From Paenibacillus lupini (GTDB lineage Bacteria > Bacillota > Bacilli > Paenibacillales > Paenibacillaceae), in the NCBI RefSeq assembly GCF_011761355.1, contig NZ_JAASRW010000001.1:744001-808000 (forward strand): a stretch of DNA of 64,000 nt, read 5' to 3'. Both the position numbers and the translations under genes were made by a program. The notes beneath the pieces were generated by a model. The model did not search any database, was not told the origin of the DNA, and was given only the letters and a program-made list of their open reading frames with translations. This document shows positions 24,833-34,009 of the stretch, one piece after another (within the stretch, counting starts at the first letter, position 1; each line of letters starts with the position of its first letter).

Positions 24833-25054
24833 ATGAATTTTGATTACACAAATAGTAACAGTAGCAAGATAGCTTCTTTTTTAGTTTTTCTTGCATGGGC
24901 AATCGTTATTGTTGGAGTTATTATTCCATTCGTCCCACGAATTGATGGTACACATTTCAGTACGGTAGGTATCTTTATCTTGATAGGTGCTTTCTTTAGA
25001 GGAATTGCTGAAATTATTAAATTGCTGCATAGCATCAATAGCAAGTTAAAGTAG
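24833..25054 (+). CDS. Small two-helix membrane protein
   Basis: Seventy-three residues: helices at about 13-33 (ASFLVFLAWAIVIVGVIIPF) and 44-65, with a lysine-rich end. The ribosome site is weak. It lies only 19 bases before the next kinase gene, and the two may be co-transcribed. Confidence 0.5.
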   Translation: MNFDYTNSNSSKIASFLVFLAWAIVIVGVIIPFVPRIDGTHFSTVGIFILIGAFFRGIAEIIKLLHSINSKLK

Positions 25055-25073
25055 CTTTGAGGGGATGAAAGAA

Positions 25074-26012
25074 ATGATGGAAGACGCTGTAATTTCACAA
25101 GCAGAACGAATTGCAGGCAATTTTCTTCAGGAACAGGTAAAGAGTGCATACCAGATCATAGGAAAAGGCTTCGTCAACCAGGTCTGTGTAGTCGAAACAG
25201 AGAGCAGTAAAGTCGTTGTTCGTATGAATCATACAGATACATATCCAAGCTATGTGAAAGAAAAATGGTGTATGGAACAAGCTGCTGCAATTGGCATCCC
25301 TGGACCTGAGGTATTGACTATTGGTATAGCTGATGAAACTGCCTATATGATTCAAGCTTTTGTTGAAGGAGACAATGGGTTAGACAGTACCGTTCTCAAG
25401 TCCGATATTTGGAGACAGCTCGGCAAGTATACCAAGCTTATTCATTCAATCCCTGTTAAGGGTTTTGGGGAAAATCTAATCGATCCCGTCCAAGGAGAGT
25501 TTCGTTCACCTTCTCATGCGGGATCGGACGGCAGTTGGCTAGGGTATGTGCAGTATAATATCAATAGTTTGACGGAGAATGATCGGTTGATTGGGCTTGG
25601 TGTTATCACTACTGTGCAATCGCAGAGAGTTAGAAAACGGTTTGAGAATTTGAAGGAAAAAACGTTCCGCTTTGGTTTAATCCATGGAGATCTCTCACTG
25701 AAGAATGCGATGGTCAATCGTACCGGACAAGTCATCTTATTGGATTGGGGCAATGCAGAAGTAAGAACGGTACCGCATGGAGATATCATTTCGGTGATGC
25801 AGGGACAAATCCAAGATGGTAATCCGAATAAAGAGGATTTCAAAGCATTTTTAGACGGGTACGGTATAAGGGAAGAAGACACTGTTGATATGAATAGTTT
25901 GCTGTTATTGAAAGCGCTCGACAACCTCAGGTGGGCTATCGATCAAAGTCAGGATCGGATTGAATCCTATGCTGCGTTTGCGAAACAAGTTGTTGATATA
26001 ATTATGGAATAG
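25074..26012 (+). CDS. Aminoglycoside-phosphotransferase-fold kinase
   Basis: A 312-residue APH-family protein: lysine strand VVVRMNH, hinge MIQAFVEGD, catalytic LIHGDLSLKNAM and metal-binding VILLDWGNAE. It is the second APH-fold unit of the region and is not closely similar to the one at 6165. The substrate is unknown; candidates are an antibiotic, sugar or small amine. ATG 25074 has GAGGGG 9 bases upstream; ATG 25065 overlaps that site. Confidence 0.75.
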   Translation: MMEDAVISQAERIAGNFLQEQVKSAYQIIGKGFVNQVCVVETESSKVVVRMNHTDTYPSYVKEKWCMEQAAAIGIPGPEVLTIGIADETAYMIQAFVEGDNGLDSTVLKSDIWRQLGKYTKLIHSIPVKGFGENLIDPVQGEFRSPSHAGSDGSWLGYVQYNINSLTENDRLIGLGVITTVQSQRVRKRFENLKEKTFRFGLIHGDLSLKNAMVNRTGQVILLDWGNAEVRTVPHGDIISVMQGQIQDGNPNKEDFKAFLDGYGIREEDTVDMNSLLLLKALDNLRWAIDQSQDRIESYAAFAKQVVDIIME

Positions 26013-26148
26013 TGTGAGAAATGGTAATCGTGGGGTGAAAATGTCTATTCCCTCTGGTTGTGGGAGCTTGTCATTCGGCACACAATGAAGGGGAGACAAG
26101 GTCAAACCGTCTCGTATTCGTGAATAATATGAGGGGGAATTGAAGGTA

Positions 26149-29100
26149 ATGATACGCATGAAACACAGTTTGTTATGCTTATTGGCAGGTTGTTTACTTG
26201 TAACGATGCTTGGAGGTGGGTTTGTAAACACTGGTTATGCAAGCGCTTCCGCGAACACCACTTCAACTGCGATTACGAATGTGAAATTAAATACGGATAA
26301 ACCGCCGCAGTACTCGAAGCTTGAAGCAACCTTTAATCTGGGGACGACGTACTCGAATCCTTTTGACCCGGAAGAAGTGGATGTTGTTGCTGAAATTACG
26401 ACACCTTCGGGTATCGAAGAAATCGTTCCTGCCTTTTACTCCTCGCCCACATCCCCAAGTTGGACGGTCCGTTATTCTCCACGCCAACAGGGCAAGCACG
26501 AGTTAATCATCGTAGTGAAAGATAAAAATGGGATTTCCAGATCGGGGAATATGAAGTTTAATGCGAAAAAGCCGGATTCCGGCCGTAGATTCATGAATGT
26601 ATCTGGCGATCGGTTCGTCGATAGCTACGGGGAGCAAATTACGCTGCTGGGAACGAACTACGCTTGGGGAAATCCGCCGGAGACGCTAGCTGCCATGCCT
26701 GGATACAAAGCTGCCGGGATGAATCTCATTCGGGTATGGCTTTCCACGTGGTGGGGGAACTATTCGCCTGAGTATGGCCCTGTCTCGACGACTCAGAATG
26801 GGATTACGATGACGTACGATGGAATCGGCAAGTACAATTTGGACAATATGGAGCGCATGGATACGTTAATCGAGACAGCTAAGGATAACGATCTGTATGT
26901 CATGTTGACCTTAAACAGCTTTGGGGATTTCTGGTACGATTGGGCTTACCACGCATACAATCGCGATAACGGCGGAACCTCTCAATGGAAAGAGAATCAA
27001 ACGGACTTTTGGTATAATCCTGAAGCAATCGACTATCAGAAGAAATTGCTTCGTTATGTGTTCGCACGCTGGGGCTACAGCACATCGCTAGGCATGCTCG
27101 AGTACTGGAATGAATCCGATAACCGGGTAGACACTACAGCGGAGATCCGTGACGGCTGGCATGCTGCACTTGATGAGTATTGGAAAAGCTGGGATTTCTA
27201 CAAGCATCCGTCGACAACAAGCTTCGCATGGAAAGATCATGTTGAGCAGCACGCGACCCAAGATTCTTGGGATGGGCTCGAAAGCTTGGATGCGGTTAAT
27301 ATGCATTTGTATGCTGCAGACTCCGACATTACAGGCGTATGGGAGGCGAATCTAAACGCGTTAAAAACGTTCGGAGACCGTCCAGTATTTATTGGCGAAG
27401 CCGGCAAAACGGGCAACGACGTAAGCACGGACGCCAACTTGATGAACTATGTTCATGACGGCGTTTGGGCGCCAATATTCCGGTCGGGAGCAGCCGGATC
27501 AAACGTCTGGTGGATTTTCGAGAACGGATTTAATATGCCAGAGGCCTATAAGGAGCAATATGCGAATTTGGCACGTTTCCTCCAGCCGGAAGAACAGCAT
27601 CTGGTGAACATGAGCTTTAAGGATTATGGCACCCAAAATAACGGGACAAAAGCTGGTGTATATCAAGACCAAACAAGAGCGATTGGCTGGATCAACGATA
27701 CTCAGTACCCGTATGATGCGGTTAGCGGAAGAACGGTATCGGAGATGCATCTTAACCTAACCGGGCTGCAGGCGGGCAAATATCAGGTATCTTTTTATAA
27801 TACTTATACGGGAACTACTCTAGCAGCAGCAACGGTAACAATGACGGCTGGTAATCAAGGCTTAAACCTTGCAATTCCGGCGTTTTCCCGGGATATTGCA
27901 TTCAAAGTCGTATTAACGGGTAAATCTGACAAGGATAAACAGGCTCCTTCGGCTCCTTCCCAGCTTGAGAGCACAGTGACAACTGAACATACGATAAAAT
28001 TGACTTGGAATGCTTCTTCAGATAACGTGGCCGTCACCGGATACGATGTATATCGGAACGGAGAGAAAATAGGAGCTGTCAGCGGGTTAACGAACTCTTA
28101 TCGGGACGTTGCGCTTCATCCGGGAACCACTTATCAATATGTGATTCAGGCACATGATGAGGCTGGTAATGAATCATCCAGAAGTACGAAGCTAATGGCA
28201 ACTACGATAGCTGTGGATTCGTTGCAACCATCGACACCGCTCAATCTTGCGGTAACCGATACCGGAATTAATACCATTGCATTAGAATGGTCAGCATCCT
28301 CCGATAACACAGGTGTAACCGGCTACCTTATTTATCGGGACACGATTCTGATCGGGATGACGACCTCAGATACTACTTTCCAAGATGGGGACTTACGTCC
28401 AGGTACTGGCTATACGTACACGGTAAAAGCTAAAGATAAGTCTTTAAATGTATCTGCTGCAAGTGTTGCGGTCACAGCGACGACCAAGAGTCCGTCAATG
28501 ACCGACAACTTGCTGCTCAATCCAGGATTTGAGACGATCGAAAGCGGCATGCCTGGAGGCTGGACTTGCGAACAATCACAATATTGCGCGAGTGATTTGG
28601 CGGAGAAAATGTCCGGAGAAGCTTCGCTGCGTATCAACGGAGATACTGGCGCTTGGTTTGGCGTCGTATCCACAGCTGCGCCAGCCGTAGCAGGCAATAC
28701 GTACATGATGGACAGCTTCGCGAATGTTTCGATCAATAATGGTTCTACCATTAAAGTCAGAATGCAGTTTTTGAACGCGGTAGACAGCATCCTGGATGAT
28801 AAAACGATTAAAGTCTACAATGGCACGACGAGTGGATACGACAATATTTATGGATCGTTGGTAGCTCCAGCTAACACGGCAAAAGTGAGAGCTTATATTT
28901 ACATTGAAGGGTTAAACGCTGTCATTAACCTGGATGACTTCTCAATCAGAGGTTACGGGGATGGCGTCGTGACGCCGGAAGAGCCTTCGGCCAATCTGCT
29001 GCTTAACCCAGGATTCGACGATCATAACGATTCTTGGAAAACAGCCATTTGGACATGCGAAAAAGAATGGTTGTGCCAATGGACGGACCAGACAAAACGA

Positions 29101-29448
29101 TCGGGAATCGCATCAATGAAAGTAAATCCTTCGAATCCGGACTGGTTCTCCGTCTATCAGGACGCGCTTGTAACCCCTGGGAAATCATATACACTCGATG
29201 GATTCATTCAATTAACCAAGCAGGGGAGTGACGGTAAGCTGCAGGTTAAGCTCATCTTCTATGATTCGGCAGGTGGACAGCTATCTGAAGAGTGGCTTAA
29301 GGATTATGACTCGACTACAAGTGGATTCGAAAACGTTCACGGAACAAAAACCGCGCCTGCAAACGCTGCTAAAGTAAGAGTTCAGCTCTACGTGAATGGT
29401 TTGGCAGGCGAGATGTACTTCGATGACTTTTCAGTGAGCGAGAGTTAA
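26149..29448 (+). CDS. Secreted multidomain glycoside hydrolase (clan GH-A type)
   Basis: About 1099 residues. Signal peptide to about residue 35. An N-terminal DUF5060-like beta domain follows, then a TIM-barrel hydrolase at about 140-470. Likely acid/base Glu322 lies in EYWNESDN and nucleophile Glu417 in FIGEAG, matching the two-glutamate clan GH-A arrangement. Two fibronectin type III domains (about 605-785) and two C-terminal CBM4/9-like carbohydrate-binding modules (about 795-1099, each beginning NLLLNPGF) follow. It probably degrades plant or algal polysaccharide outside the cell. ATG 26149 has GAGGGGG 11 bases upstream. The exact GH family cannot be fixed by eye. Confidence 0.8.
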   Translation: MIRMKHSLLCLLAGCLLVTMLGGGFVNTGYASASANTTSTAITNVKLNTDKPPQYSKLEATFNLGTTYSNPFDPEEVDVVAEITTPSGIEEIVPAFYSSPTSPSWTVRYSPRQQGKHELIIVVKDKNGISRSGNMKFNAKKPDSGRRFMNVSGDRFVDSYGEQITLLGTNYAWGNPPETLAAMPGYKAAGMNLIRVWLSTWWGNYSPEYGPVSTTQNGITMTYDGIGKYNLDNMERMDTLIETAKDNDLYVMLTLNSFGDFWYDWAYHAYNRDNGGTSQWKENQTDFWYNPEAIDYQKKLLRYVFARWGYSTSLGMLEYWNESDNRVDTTAEIRDGWHAALDEYWKSWDFYKHPSTTSFAWKDHVEQHATQDSWDGLESLDAVNMHLYAADSDITGVWEANLNALKTFGDRPVFIGEAGKTGNDVSTDANLMNYVHDGVWAPIFRSGAAGSNVWWIFENGFNMPEAYKEQYANLARFLQPEEQHLVNMSFKDYGTQNNGTKAGVYQDQTRAIGWINDTQYPYDAVSGRTVSEMHLNLTGLQAGKYQVSFYNTYTGTTLAAATVTMTAGNQGLNLAIPAFSRDIAFKVVLTGKSDKDKQAPSAPSQLESTVTTEHTIKLTWNASSDNVAVTGYDVYRNGEKIGAVSGLTNSYRDVALHPGTTYQYVIQAHDEAGNESSRSTKLMATTIAVDSLQPSTPLNLAVTDTGINTIALEWSASSDNTGVTGYLIYRDTILIGMTTSDTTFQDGDLRPGTGYTYTVKAKDKSLNVSAASVAVTATTKSPSMTDNLLLNPGFETIESGMPGGWTCEQSQYCASDLAEKMSGEASLRINGDTGAWFGVVSTAAPAVAGNTYMMDSFANVSINNGSTIKVRMQFLNAVDSILDDKTIKVYNGTTSGYDNIYGSLVAPANTAKVRAYIYIEGLNAVINLDDFSIRGYGDGVVTPEEPSANLLLNPGFDDHNDSWKTAIWTCEKEWLCQWTDQTKRSGIASMKVNPSNPDWFSVYQDALVTPGKSYTLDGFIQLTKQGSDGKLQVKLIFYDSAGGQLSEEWLKDYDSTTSGFENVHGTKTAPANAAKVRVQLYVNGLAGEMYFDDFSVSES

Positions 29449-29463
29449 GACAGATTGACCAAT

Positions 29464-29500
29464 AAATGGCAGCCGGTCATATGATCGGTTGCCATTTTCA
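29464..29500 (+). terminator. Terminator hairpin, family C repeat
   Basis: AAATGGCAGCCGGTCAT pairs with ATGATCGGTTGCCATTTT and contains a T-rich 3' side. It ends the hydrolase gene. Confidence 0.6.
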
Positions 29501-29593
29501 TTTAAATAAAGTTAAGCTGCGAAACATTACTTTGTAGTTTCCGTCTAAATGATTAAGTAATTTTCAGTATTGAGATAGACCATTTGGTGAGAG

Positions 29594-30145
29594 GTGATTT
29601 TTATTAAAAGACTTGGACTCATGCTTTTCTTAGTAGCATTATTGTTAGTCACTGGATGTCAAAGTAATAATTCCAACAACGAATTAGAGGAAGCTCAGAA
29701 GAAAATCGACAAATTCAATCTTACTTTTGAAATCCCGAGGCTGGACGGATATGAAGTAAGTTATGTACATCATGTATTTCCGCCAAAAGATAAACAAGGA
29801 AATGCCCTTGGAAATAAACAAGAAGTATTCATTACTTACACGGACAATAAAGGGAAGTTAAATAAGCTAACAAATGAACAGAAAATGAATGATGAAAGAG
29901 AAATTTTATATGGACCTTATCAAGGTGATACAAAGATTGAACTAACTTATAGTACAATTCAATCTAATTTAGACAGGAGCGATATCGTTGAAATAGATGG
30001 TGAAAAAGTTCAGAAAGTAAAAATTGGTGAGCATACCTTTTTCCTATTCAACGGTGATAAAGGTTCAATTACCATGGATTACAGTAACTTAGACGAAGCA
30101 ACCATGACAAGCATTACGCAGCAGGTAATGAAGGAAAGTAAATAA
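29594..30145 (+). CDS. Lipoprotein, function unknown
   Basis: About 183 residues with a lipobox (LLVTGC). The mature part begins with polar residues (QSNNSNNELEEAQKK) and has mixed strands and helices (FEIPRLDGYEVSYVHHVFPP, EHTFFLFNGD). The start is unusual: GAGGTGAT at 29591-29598 is an excellent ribosome-binding sequence and overlaps the only GTG. The codon at ideal spacing is ATT at 29603, giving a classical short lipoprotein signal (KRLGLMLFLVALLLV). GTG 29594 is recorded by convention. Confidence 0.6.
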   Translation: MIFIKRLGLMLFLVALLLVTGCQSNNSNNELEEAQKKIDKFNLTFEIPRLDGYEVSYVHHVFPPKDKQGNALGNKQEVFITYTDNKGKLNKLTNEQKMNDEREILYGPYQGDTKIELTYSTIQSNLDRSDIVEIDGEKVQKVKIGEHTFFLFNGDKGSITMDYSNLDEATMTSITQQVMKESK

Positions 30146-30173
30146 ACAAAAGTCTTATCAATCTTCTTTCATT

Positions 30174-30210
30174 AAACCGCCTTTTTACTAAGGTGGTTTT
30201 TTTTTTTTAT
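30174..30210 (+). terminator. Intrinsic terminator
   Basis: AACCGCCTT (30175-30183) pairs with AAGGTGGTT (30190-30198), followed by about ten T residues. It ends the lipoprotein gene and the cassette-like region. Confidence 0.75.
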
Positions 30211-30250
30211 CGTGAATTTTATTTAAATCTATTCATATCTGTGATTAAGG

Positions 30251-30277
30251 TGTTACAAAATAGAGTTGTTAACCGTC
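30251..30277 (+). promoter_or_regulatory. Candidate ECF sigma promoter
   Basis: TGTTAC at 30251-30256 and CGTC at 30274-30277 are separated by 17 bases, close to the TGTAAC/CGTC-type promoters of SigX-like ECF factors. It lies 66 bases before the sigma gene, which suggests autoregulation. Confidence 0.5.
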
Positions 30278-30343
30278 TTATAAATGTCAACGTTAAGCCC
30301 GGGGCAAGCGTAGAGGCAATGAATAATAAGGAGGCAATGGACA

Positions 30344-30868
30344 ATGATCAATCAAGATCCGGCGCCGGATTTGTTTAAAGATATCTTTCATAAGCATTAT
30401 CCGTCCGTACTTCGAAAACTAATAGCGTTGCTGCGAGACAAGGCGGCCGCTGAAGATTTGGCTCAGGAGGTATTCCTGAAGCTATATAAGAACCCTCCCG
30501 AAAAGCCTGATGCTGTTGGAGCATGGCTGCATCGGGTGCTTACGAGAAGCGCATATGATTACTTGGATCAAAAGGCCCGGGAGCGCTCGCTGGTACAGCG
30601 GCAGGAGAGACATATGCTGACGGAGCCGCAGTCACACCAATCCGGTGAATATGCCGTGATTAAGCAAGGTGAAGAGGAACAATTGCAAGGCTGGCTGAAC
30701 TCGCTGCCGGATAGAGACAGAGAGATGCTGCTGCTCAGATATTCTGGCTACAGCTATTCCGAAATTGCGCAGGAGCTGGAAGTTCAGCAGCCTCAAGTAG
30801 GTATGCTGCTGAAGCGGGCTAGCGAACGGTTAAGAAAACAAGCAATTAAAAACGAGAATCAATGGTAG
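30344..30868 (+). CDS. ECF-type RNA polymerase sigma factor
   Basis: A 174-residue sigma-70 protein with region 2 (FHKHYPSVLRKLIALL, then EDLAQEVFLKLY) and region 4 (LPDRDREMLLLRYSGYSYSE, then IAQELEV as the recognition helix area). It lacks region 1 and 3, as ECF factors do. AAGGAGG is 9 bases upstream. It heads an operon with a membrane-anchored anti-sigma-like protein and an ABC transporter. This layout is similar to sigY or sigX loci of Bacillus and Paenibacillus. It probably directs its own transcription under an envelope signal. Confidence 0.85.
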   Translation: MINQDPAPDLFKDIFHKHYPSVLRKLIALLRDKAAAEDLAQEVFLKLYKNPPEKPDAVGAWLHRVLTRSAYDYLDQKARERSLVQRQERHMLTEPQSHQSGEYAVIKQGEEEQLQGWLNSLPDRDREMLLLRYSGYSYSEIAQELEVQQPQVGMLLKRASERLRKQAIKNENQW

Positions 30869-30893
30869 TAAGATGAAGGAGGATAAGAATGAC

Positions 30894-32078
30894 ATGACAA
30901 ATCATCCGATAGATAAAATGGACTCTTTGGACCGGAAGCATACAGGTTTGCCGACTGATGAGCAAACAAACGCGGCATGGGAGAAGCTTACAAGTAAGCT
31001 TCAACAACAGGAAGCATCTCCTGTCTGGGAAGCATGGAGCAGGGAAGGAATAACGGCTGAGGAGTCGGAGCCAAAGTCCGCTCGCGCTGCCCAGGAGAAT
31101 CTCGTAGAAGAACACGATGCCTTGAGAAAGCATCTGAATGCAGCAAGCACTGAACACCATCAAGCAAAGCCTGCACCGGCGGCTTACAGAAGCTGGCTAA
31201 AGAAACATGGCATGAAAACAGGGATTGCTGCAGCTGCTGTACTAATCTGCGCAGTTATCGCTACACCAACAACGAATAATGCTCTGGCTGCTATTCTGAG
31301 CAAGTTCAAGATGAATCAGGTCGCGGTTGTTCAGGAGGACGATTTCAGGACGGCATTAGAAGGCTTCTTCGGAACGGATGTGTCGGTGGAGTCTACGAAT
31401 AAATACGGCAAATTCGAACGCTCGGTAATTGGGAAGGGCTACCCTGAATTAACGGCTGATCAAGCCCTTGAGGATTACGGCATCCAGGTTCCGGAAAAGC
31501 TGTACACACCGATTGGCGAGCAAACTGAGCTTCAAATTAATGCTCAACAAGGTCAAGCCATTACATTCCGATTGGATGTCGATGCAATCAATGGTGTTAT
31601 GAAGAAGCTAGGAGCAGAAAAATTACTGCCTGCTTCTGTTGATGGGAAACCGATCACGCTGCGAATGGATCAAGGCGTGAATGCTGATTACCACATTGTA
31701 GACAAGGATGACAATGATCATTTTATCGGGCTTTCCATCACTCCTGCACCGGTTCTGGATATGGACCCGTCCATCGATGCAGAAGATGCATATGAAGCTT
31801 TGATCCGTTTTCCCATCTTGCCGCAGAACTTGAAATCCGTTCTGATGCAAAGCACACGGATCTCCGAAGGGGAGATACCTTTCCCGCTTATTGCGGATGG
31901 AAAAGTGACGAAGACGGTATTAAAAGGCACGGATGTCTACCTCGAGAACAGTGTCAGCAATGGCGGCGGCTGGAGTGCCACTTGGCTTGAAGAAGGTCTT
32001 GTTAAACGTGTTAGCCTATATGATATCAAATCCCGCGAAGATGCGGAAAAGATCGTGAAGGAATTGATAATCGGATGA
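30894..32078 (+). CDS. Probable membrane-anchored anti-sigma factor
   Basis: About 394 residues: a cytoplasmic N-terminal part of about 105 residues with charged helices (TNAAWEKLTSKLQQQ), one transmembrane helix (GIAAAAVLICAVIA), then a large external domain. Its place directly after an ECF sigma gene and this topology suggest it sequesters the sigma factor. AAGGAGG (30876-30882) favours ATG 30894; an in-frame ATG at 30873 overlaps that site. The external domain (NNALAAILSKFKMNQVAV, then a SEGEIPFPL-like region) is the probable sensor. Confidence 0.65.
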   Translation: MTNHPIDKMDSLDRKHTGLPTDEQTNAAWEKLTSKLQQQEASPVWEAWSREGITAEESEPKSARAAQENLVEEHDALRKHLNAASTEHHQAKPAPAAYRSWLKKHGMKTGIAAAAVLICAVIATPTTNNALAAILSKFKMNQVAVVQEDDFRTALEGFFGTDVSVESTNKYGKFERSVIGKGYPELTADQALEDYGIQVPEKLYTPIGEQTELQINAQQGQAITFRLDVDAINGVMKKLGAEKLLPASVDGKPITLRMDQGVNADYHIVDKDDNDHFIGLSITPAPVLDMDPSIDAEDAYEALIRFPILPQNLKSVLMQSTRISEGEIPFPLIADGKVTKTVLKGTDVYLENSVSNGGGWSATWLEEGLVKRVSLYDIKSREDAEKIVKELIIG

Positions 32079-33040
32079 GTTATGCGATTGAAACGTTCAG
32101 CTTAACGAAAAACTACGGGAACGGACGTGGCTGTCATGATGTCACGCTCCGTATTCCTGCCGGGGAAGCCTTTGGCTTCCTTGGCCCTAATGGGGCTGGC
32201 AAAAGCACCATCGTCAAGATGCTCGTAGGGTTGACAACGCCAACGGACGGGAAGGCGTTATTGTTCGGCCAACCTGCAGGCTCAGTGGAAGCAAGGCGCC
32301 GGATCGGCTACTTGCCGGAATTATTCCGATATCCCGGATGGTTAAGTGGGGAAGAAGCATTGCAGTTTCACGCGAAGTTATGCGGCATGAAGGGAACATC
32401 AGTCAAAAGCCGGATCGATCATCTTCTGGATGAGGTTGGTATCGGGCATCGGGGACGAGACCGTATTAAGGGTTATTCCAAAGGGATGCAGCAGCGGCTT
32501 GGTCTTGCCTGTGCCCTGTTATCAGATCCTGACATTGTATTTTTGGATGAGCCAGCTTCAGCACTGGACCCTGTTGGTCGTCATGAAGTGCGAGAGCTGC
32601 TGCAACGTTTGCGTAAGGAGGGCAAAACGATCTTTCTGAACTCGCATCTACTCGAGGATGTCGAGCAATTATGTGATCATGTTGCCTTGTTAAATAACGG
32701 TCGAATATTGGCGGATGGACGAGTATCAGATGTGCTTCGGGCGTCCTCAGCACGATGGCACTTCCGGGTTGGCGGAATGACACCGGATATGCTGGATTAT
32801 CTTCGGGAAATCCTTATTGCCCCGGTTCATCTCCTGCCTTGGCAAGAAGGAGAAACGCCAGCATGGGGAGAGCATTGGCTGGAGGTCGAGCTTGAAGAGG
32901 ATGAGCAAGTTGGTTATTTCAACCGTCTGCTCATTGAACAAGGTATAACTTTATATGAAACACAGAAAGTGAAATCAAGCCTGGATGAGTGGTTTTTGCA
33001 GGCAGTATCGGGTTTGGAGCATAGGGGGGAAAACCGATGA
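32075..33040 (+). CDS. ABC transporter ATP-binding protein
   Basis: A 321-residue ATPase: Walker A GPNGAGKST, signature YSKGMQQRLGLA, Walker B IVFLDEPASALDP and H-loop LNSHLLEDVEQL. The C-terminal extension of about 90 residues is typical of drug or lipid exporter ATPases such as YxlF and BcrA. It overlaps the anti-sigma gene by ATGA and the permease gene by ATGA, so translation is coupled across the operon. Confidence 0.85.
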   Translation: MSYAIETFSLTKNYGNGRGCHDVTLRIPAGEAFGFLGPNGAGKSTIVKMLVGLTTPTDGKALLFGQPAGSVEARRRIGYLPELFRYPGWLSGEEALQFHAKLCGMKGTSVKSRIDHLLDEVGIGHRGRDRIKGYSKGMQQRLGLACALLSDPDIVFLDEPASALDPVGRHEVRELLQRLRKEGKTIFLNSHLLEDVEQLCDHVALLNNGRILADGRVSDVLRASSARWHFRVGGMTPDMLDYLREILIAPVHLLPWQEGETPAWGEHWLEVELEEDEQVGYFNRLLIEQGITLYETQKVKSSLDEWFLQAVSGLEHRGENR

Positions 33041-33930
33041 TTGCCGTTTGGATGTTAACCTGGAAAGAATTAATACGCAAAAAAGTCACCCTGATCACAT
33101 TGCTGCTTACCGTCCTATTTTGGATCGCATTTTATTTCATCGCAAGCAGCGCAGGCAGAGGTGCTGGAGATACAGATTACGCTTTATCCAGCTTTTATAG
33201 TTTAGTCGATCGCTTCAGAGGAAGCGCTATTTTGCTGTGGGTCGGATTTTTCTTCGGATCCTTTGCAACGGGGTTCCTGGCCATCTTTAGTTCGGTTGCC
33301 GCCGTTAGCGGGGAAGCGGAGCACGGAGTGCTGCAATCGGTATTCGCTAGGCCAATTCCGCGTACCCGCTGGTATATGGGACGATGGTTTGGCTTTGTTA
33401 CCTTTTGTCTGACTTATGCGCTCATTCTATTTGTGTCCATCATCGCTATTGTGTATCAAGCGACAGGTGTTCACCCGGATTGGACCAAGATGGGTCAAGC
33501 GATTCTCTTGTTCATCAGTCCTGTTCTGCTGCTGGTTACCCTGACGATGCTCGCCTCTTGCTGGCTTGCGCCGCTTGGTAATGGGGTAGCCATGGTAATG
33601 CTCTTTGGTATGGGCTGGCTGGGGACCATGCTCGACCGGGTAATTGAGGCAGGGATGTTCGCTTCCGATGAAGCGGACAAAACGTCTCATACGATGGAGA
33701 TCGTGTCCGGTCTTATTCGCTTGCTTATTCCAACCGATGCGCTTCAGCAGCGGATGTTATCTGAAATGTTTATGGTAAAGGAATTAGGAGATGAGTTTTC
33801 TTCTAGAGATACATTAGGCTACTTTTCTATCGTGAATCCTCCCTCAAACGCTTTTTTATATTATACCGCGGTTTACTTTTTGATTTTCTTCGTCGCAGGG
33901 TTATATGCAATCAGGCGGAAAGATTTTTGA
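33037..33930 (+). CDS. ABC transporter permease (ABC-2/YxlG type)
   Basis: A 297-residue membrane protein with about six helices, including LITLLLTVLFWIAFYFIASS, LLWVGFFFGSFATGFLAIFS and a final FLYYTAVYFLIFFVAGLYA. The first cytoplasmic loop after helix 2 holds GEAEHGVLQSVFARPIPR, the usual ABC-2 permease element. It pairs with the preceding ATPase as an exporter, perhaps removing an envelope-active compound that triggers the sigma factor (inference). Confidence 0.8.
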   Translation: MIAVWMLTWKELIRKKVTLITLLLTVLFWIAFYFIASSAGRGAGDTDYALSSFYSLVDRFRGSAILLWVGFFFGSFATGFLAIFSSVAAVSGEAEHGVLQSVFARPIPRTRWYMGRWFGFVTFCLTYALILFVSIIAIVYQATGVHPDWTKMGQAILLFISPVLLLVTLTMLASCWLAPLGNGVAMVMLFGMGWLGTMLDRVIEAGMFASDEADKTSHTMEIVSGLIRLLIPTDALQQRMLSEMFMVKELGDEFSSRDTLGYFSIVNPPSNAFLYYTAVYFLIFFVAGLYAIRRKDF

Positions 33931-34009
33931 CAACTGGTTGGAATATCCATTGATTTATTACAAGAAGATAATTATTATAATAAAATCAAATTAAATAGTA
34001 AATCCTCAT

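Noticed and set aside
2711-30210. Calling the region a true integron
   Set aside because: No integrase was found in the window, and the GTTRRRY/RYYYAAC boxes in the best repeat are in inverted order relative to known attC sites. Kept as a hypothesis only.
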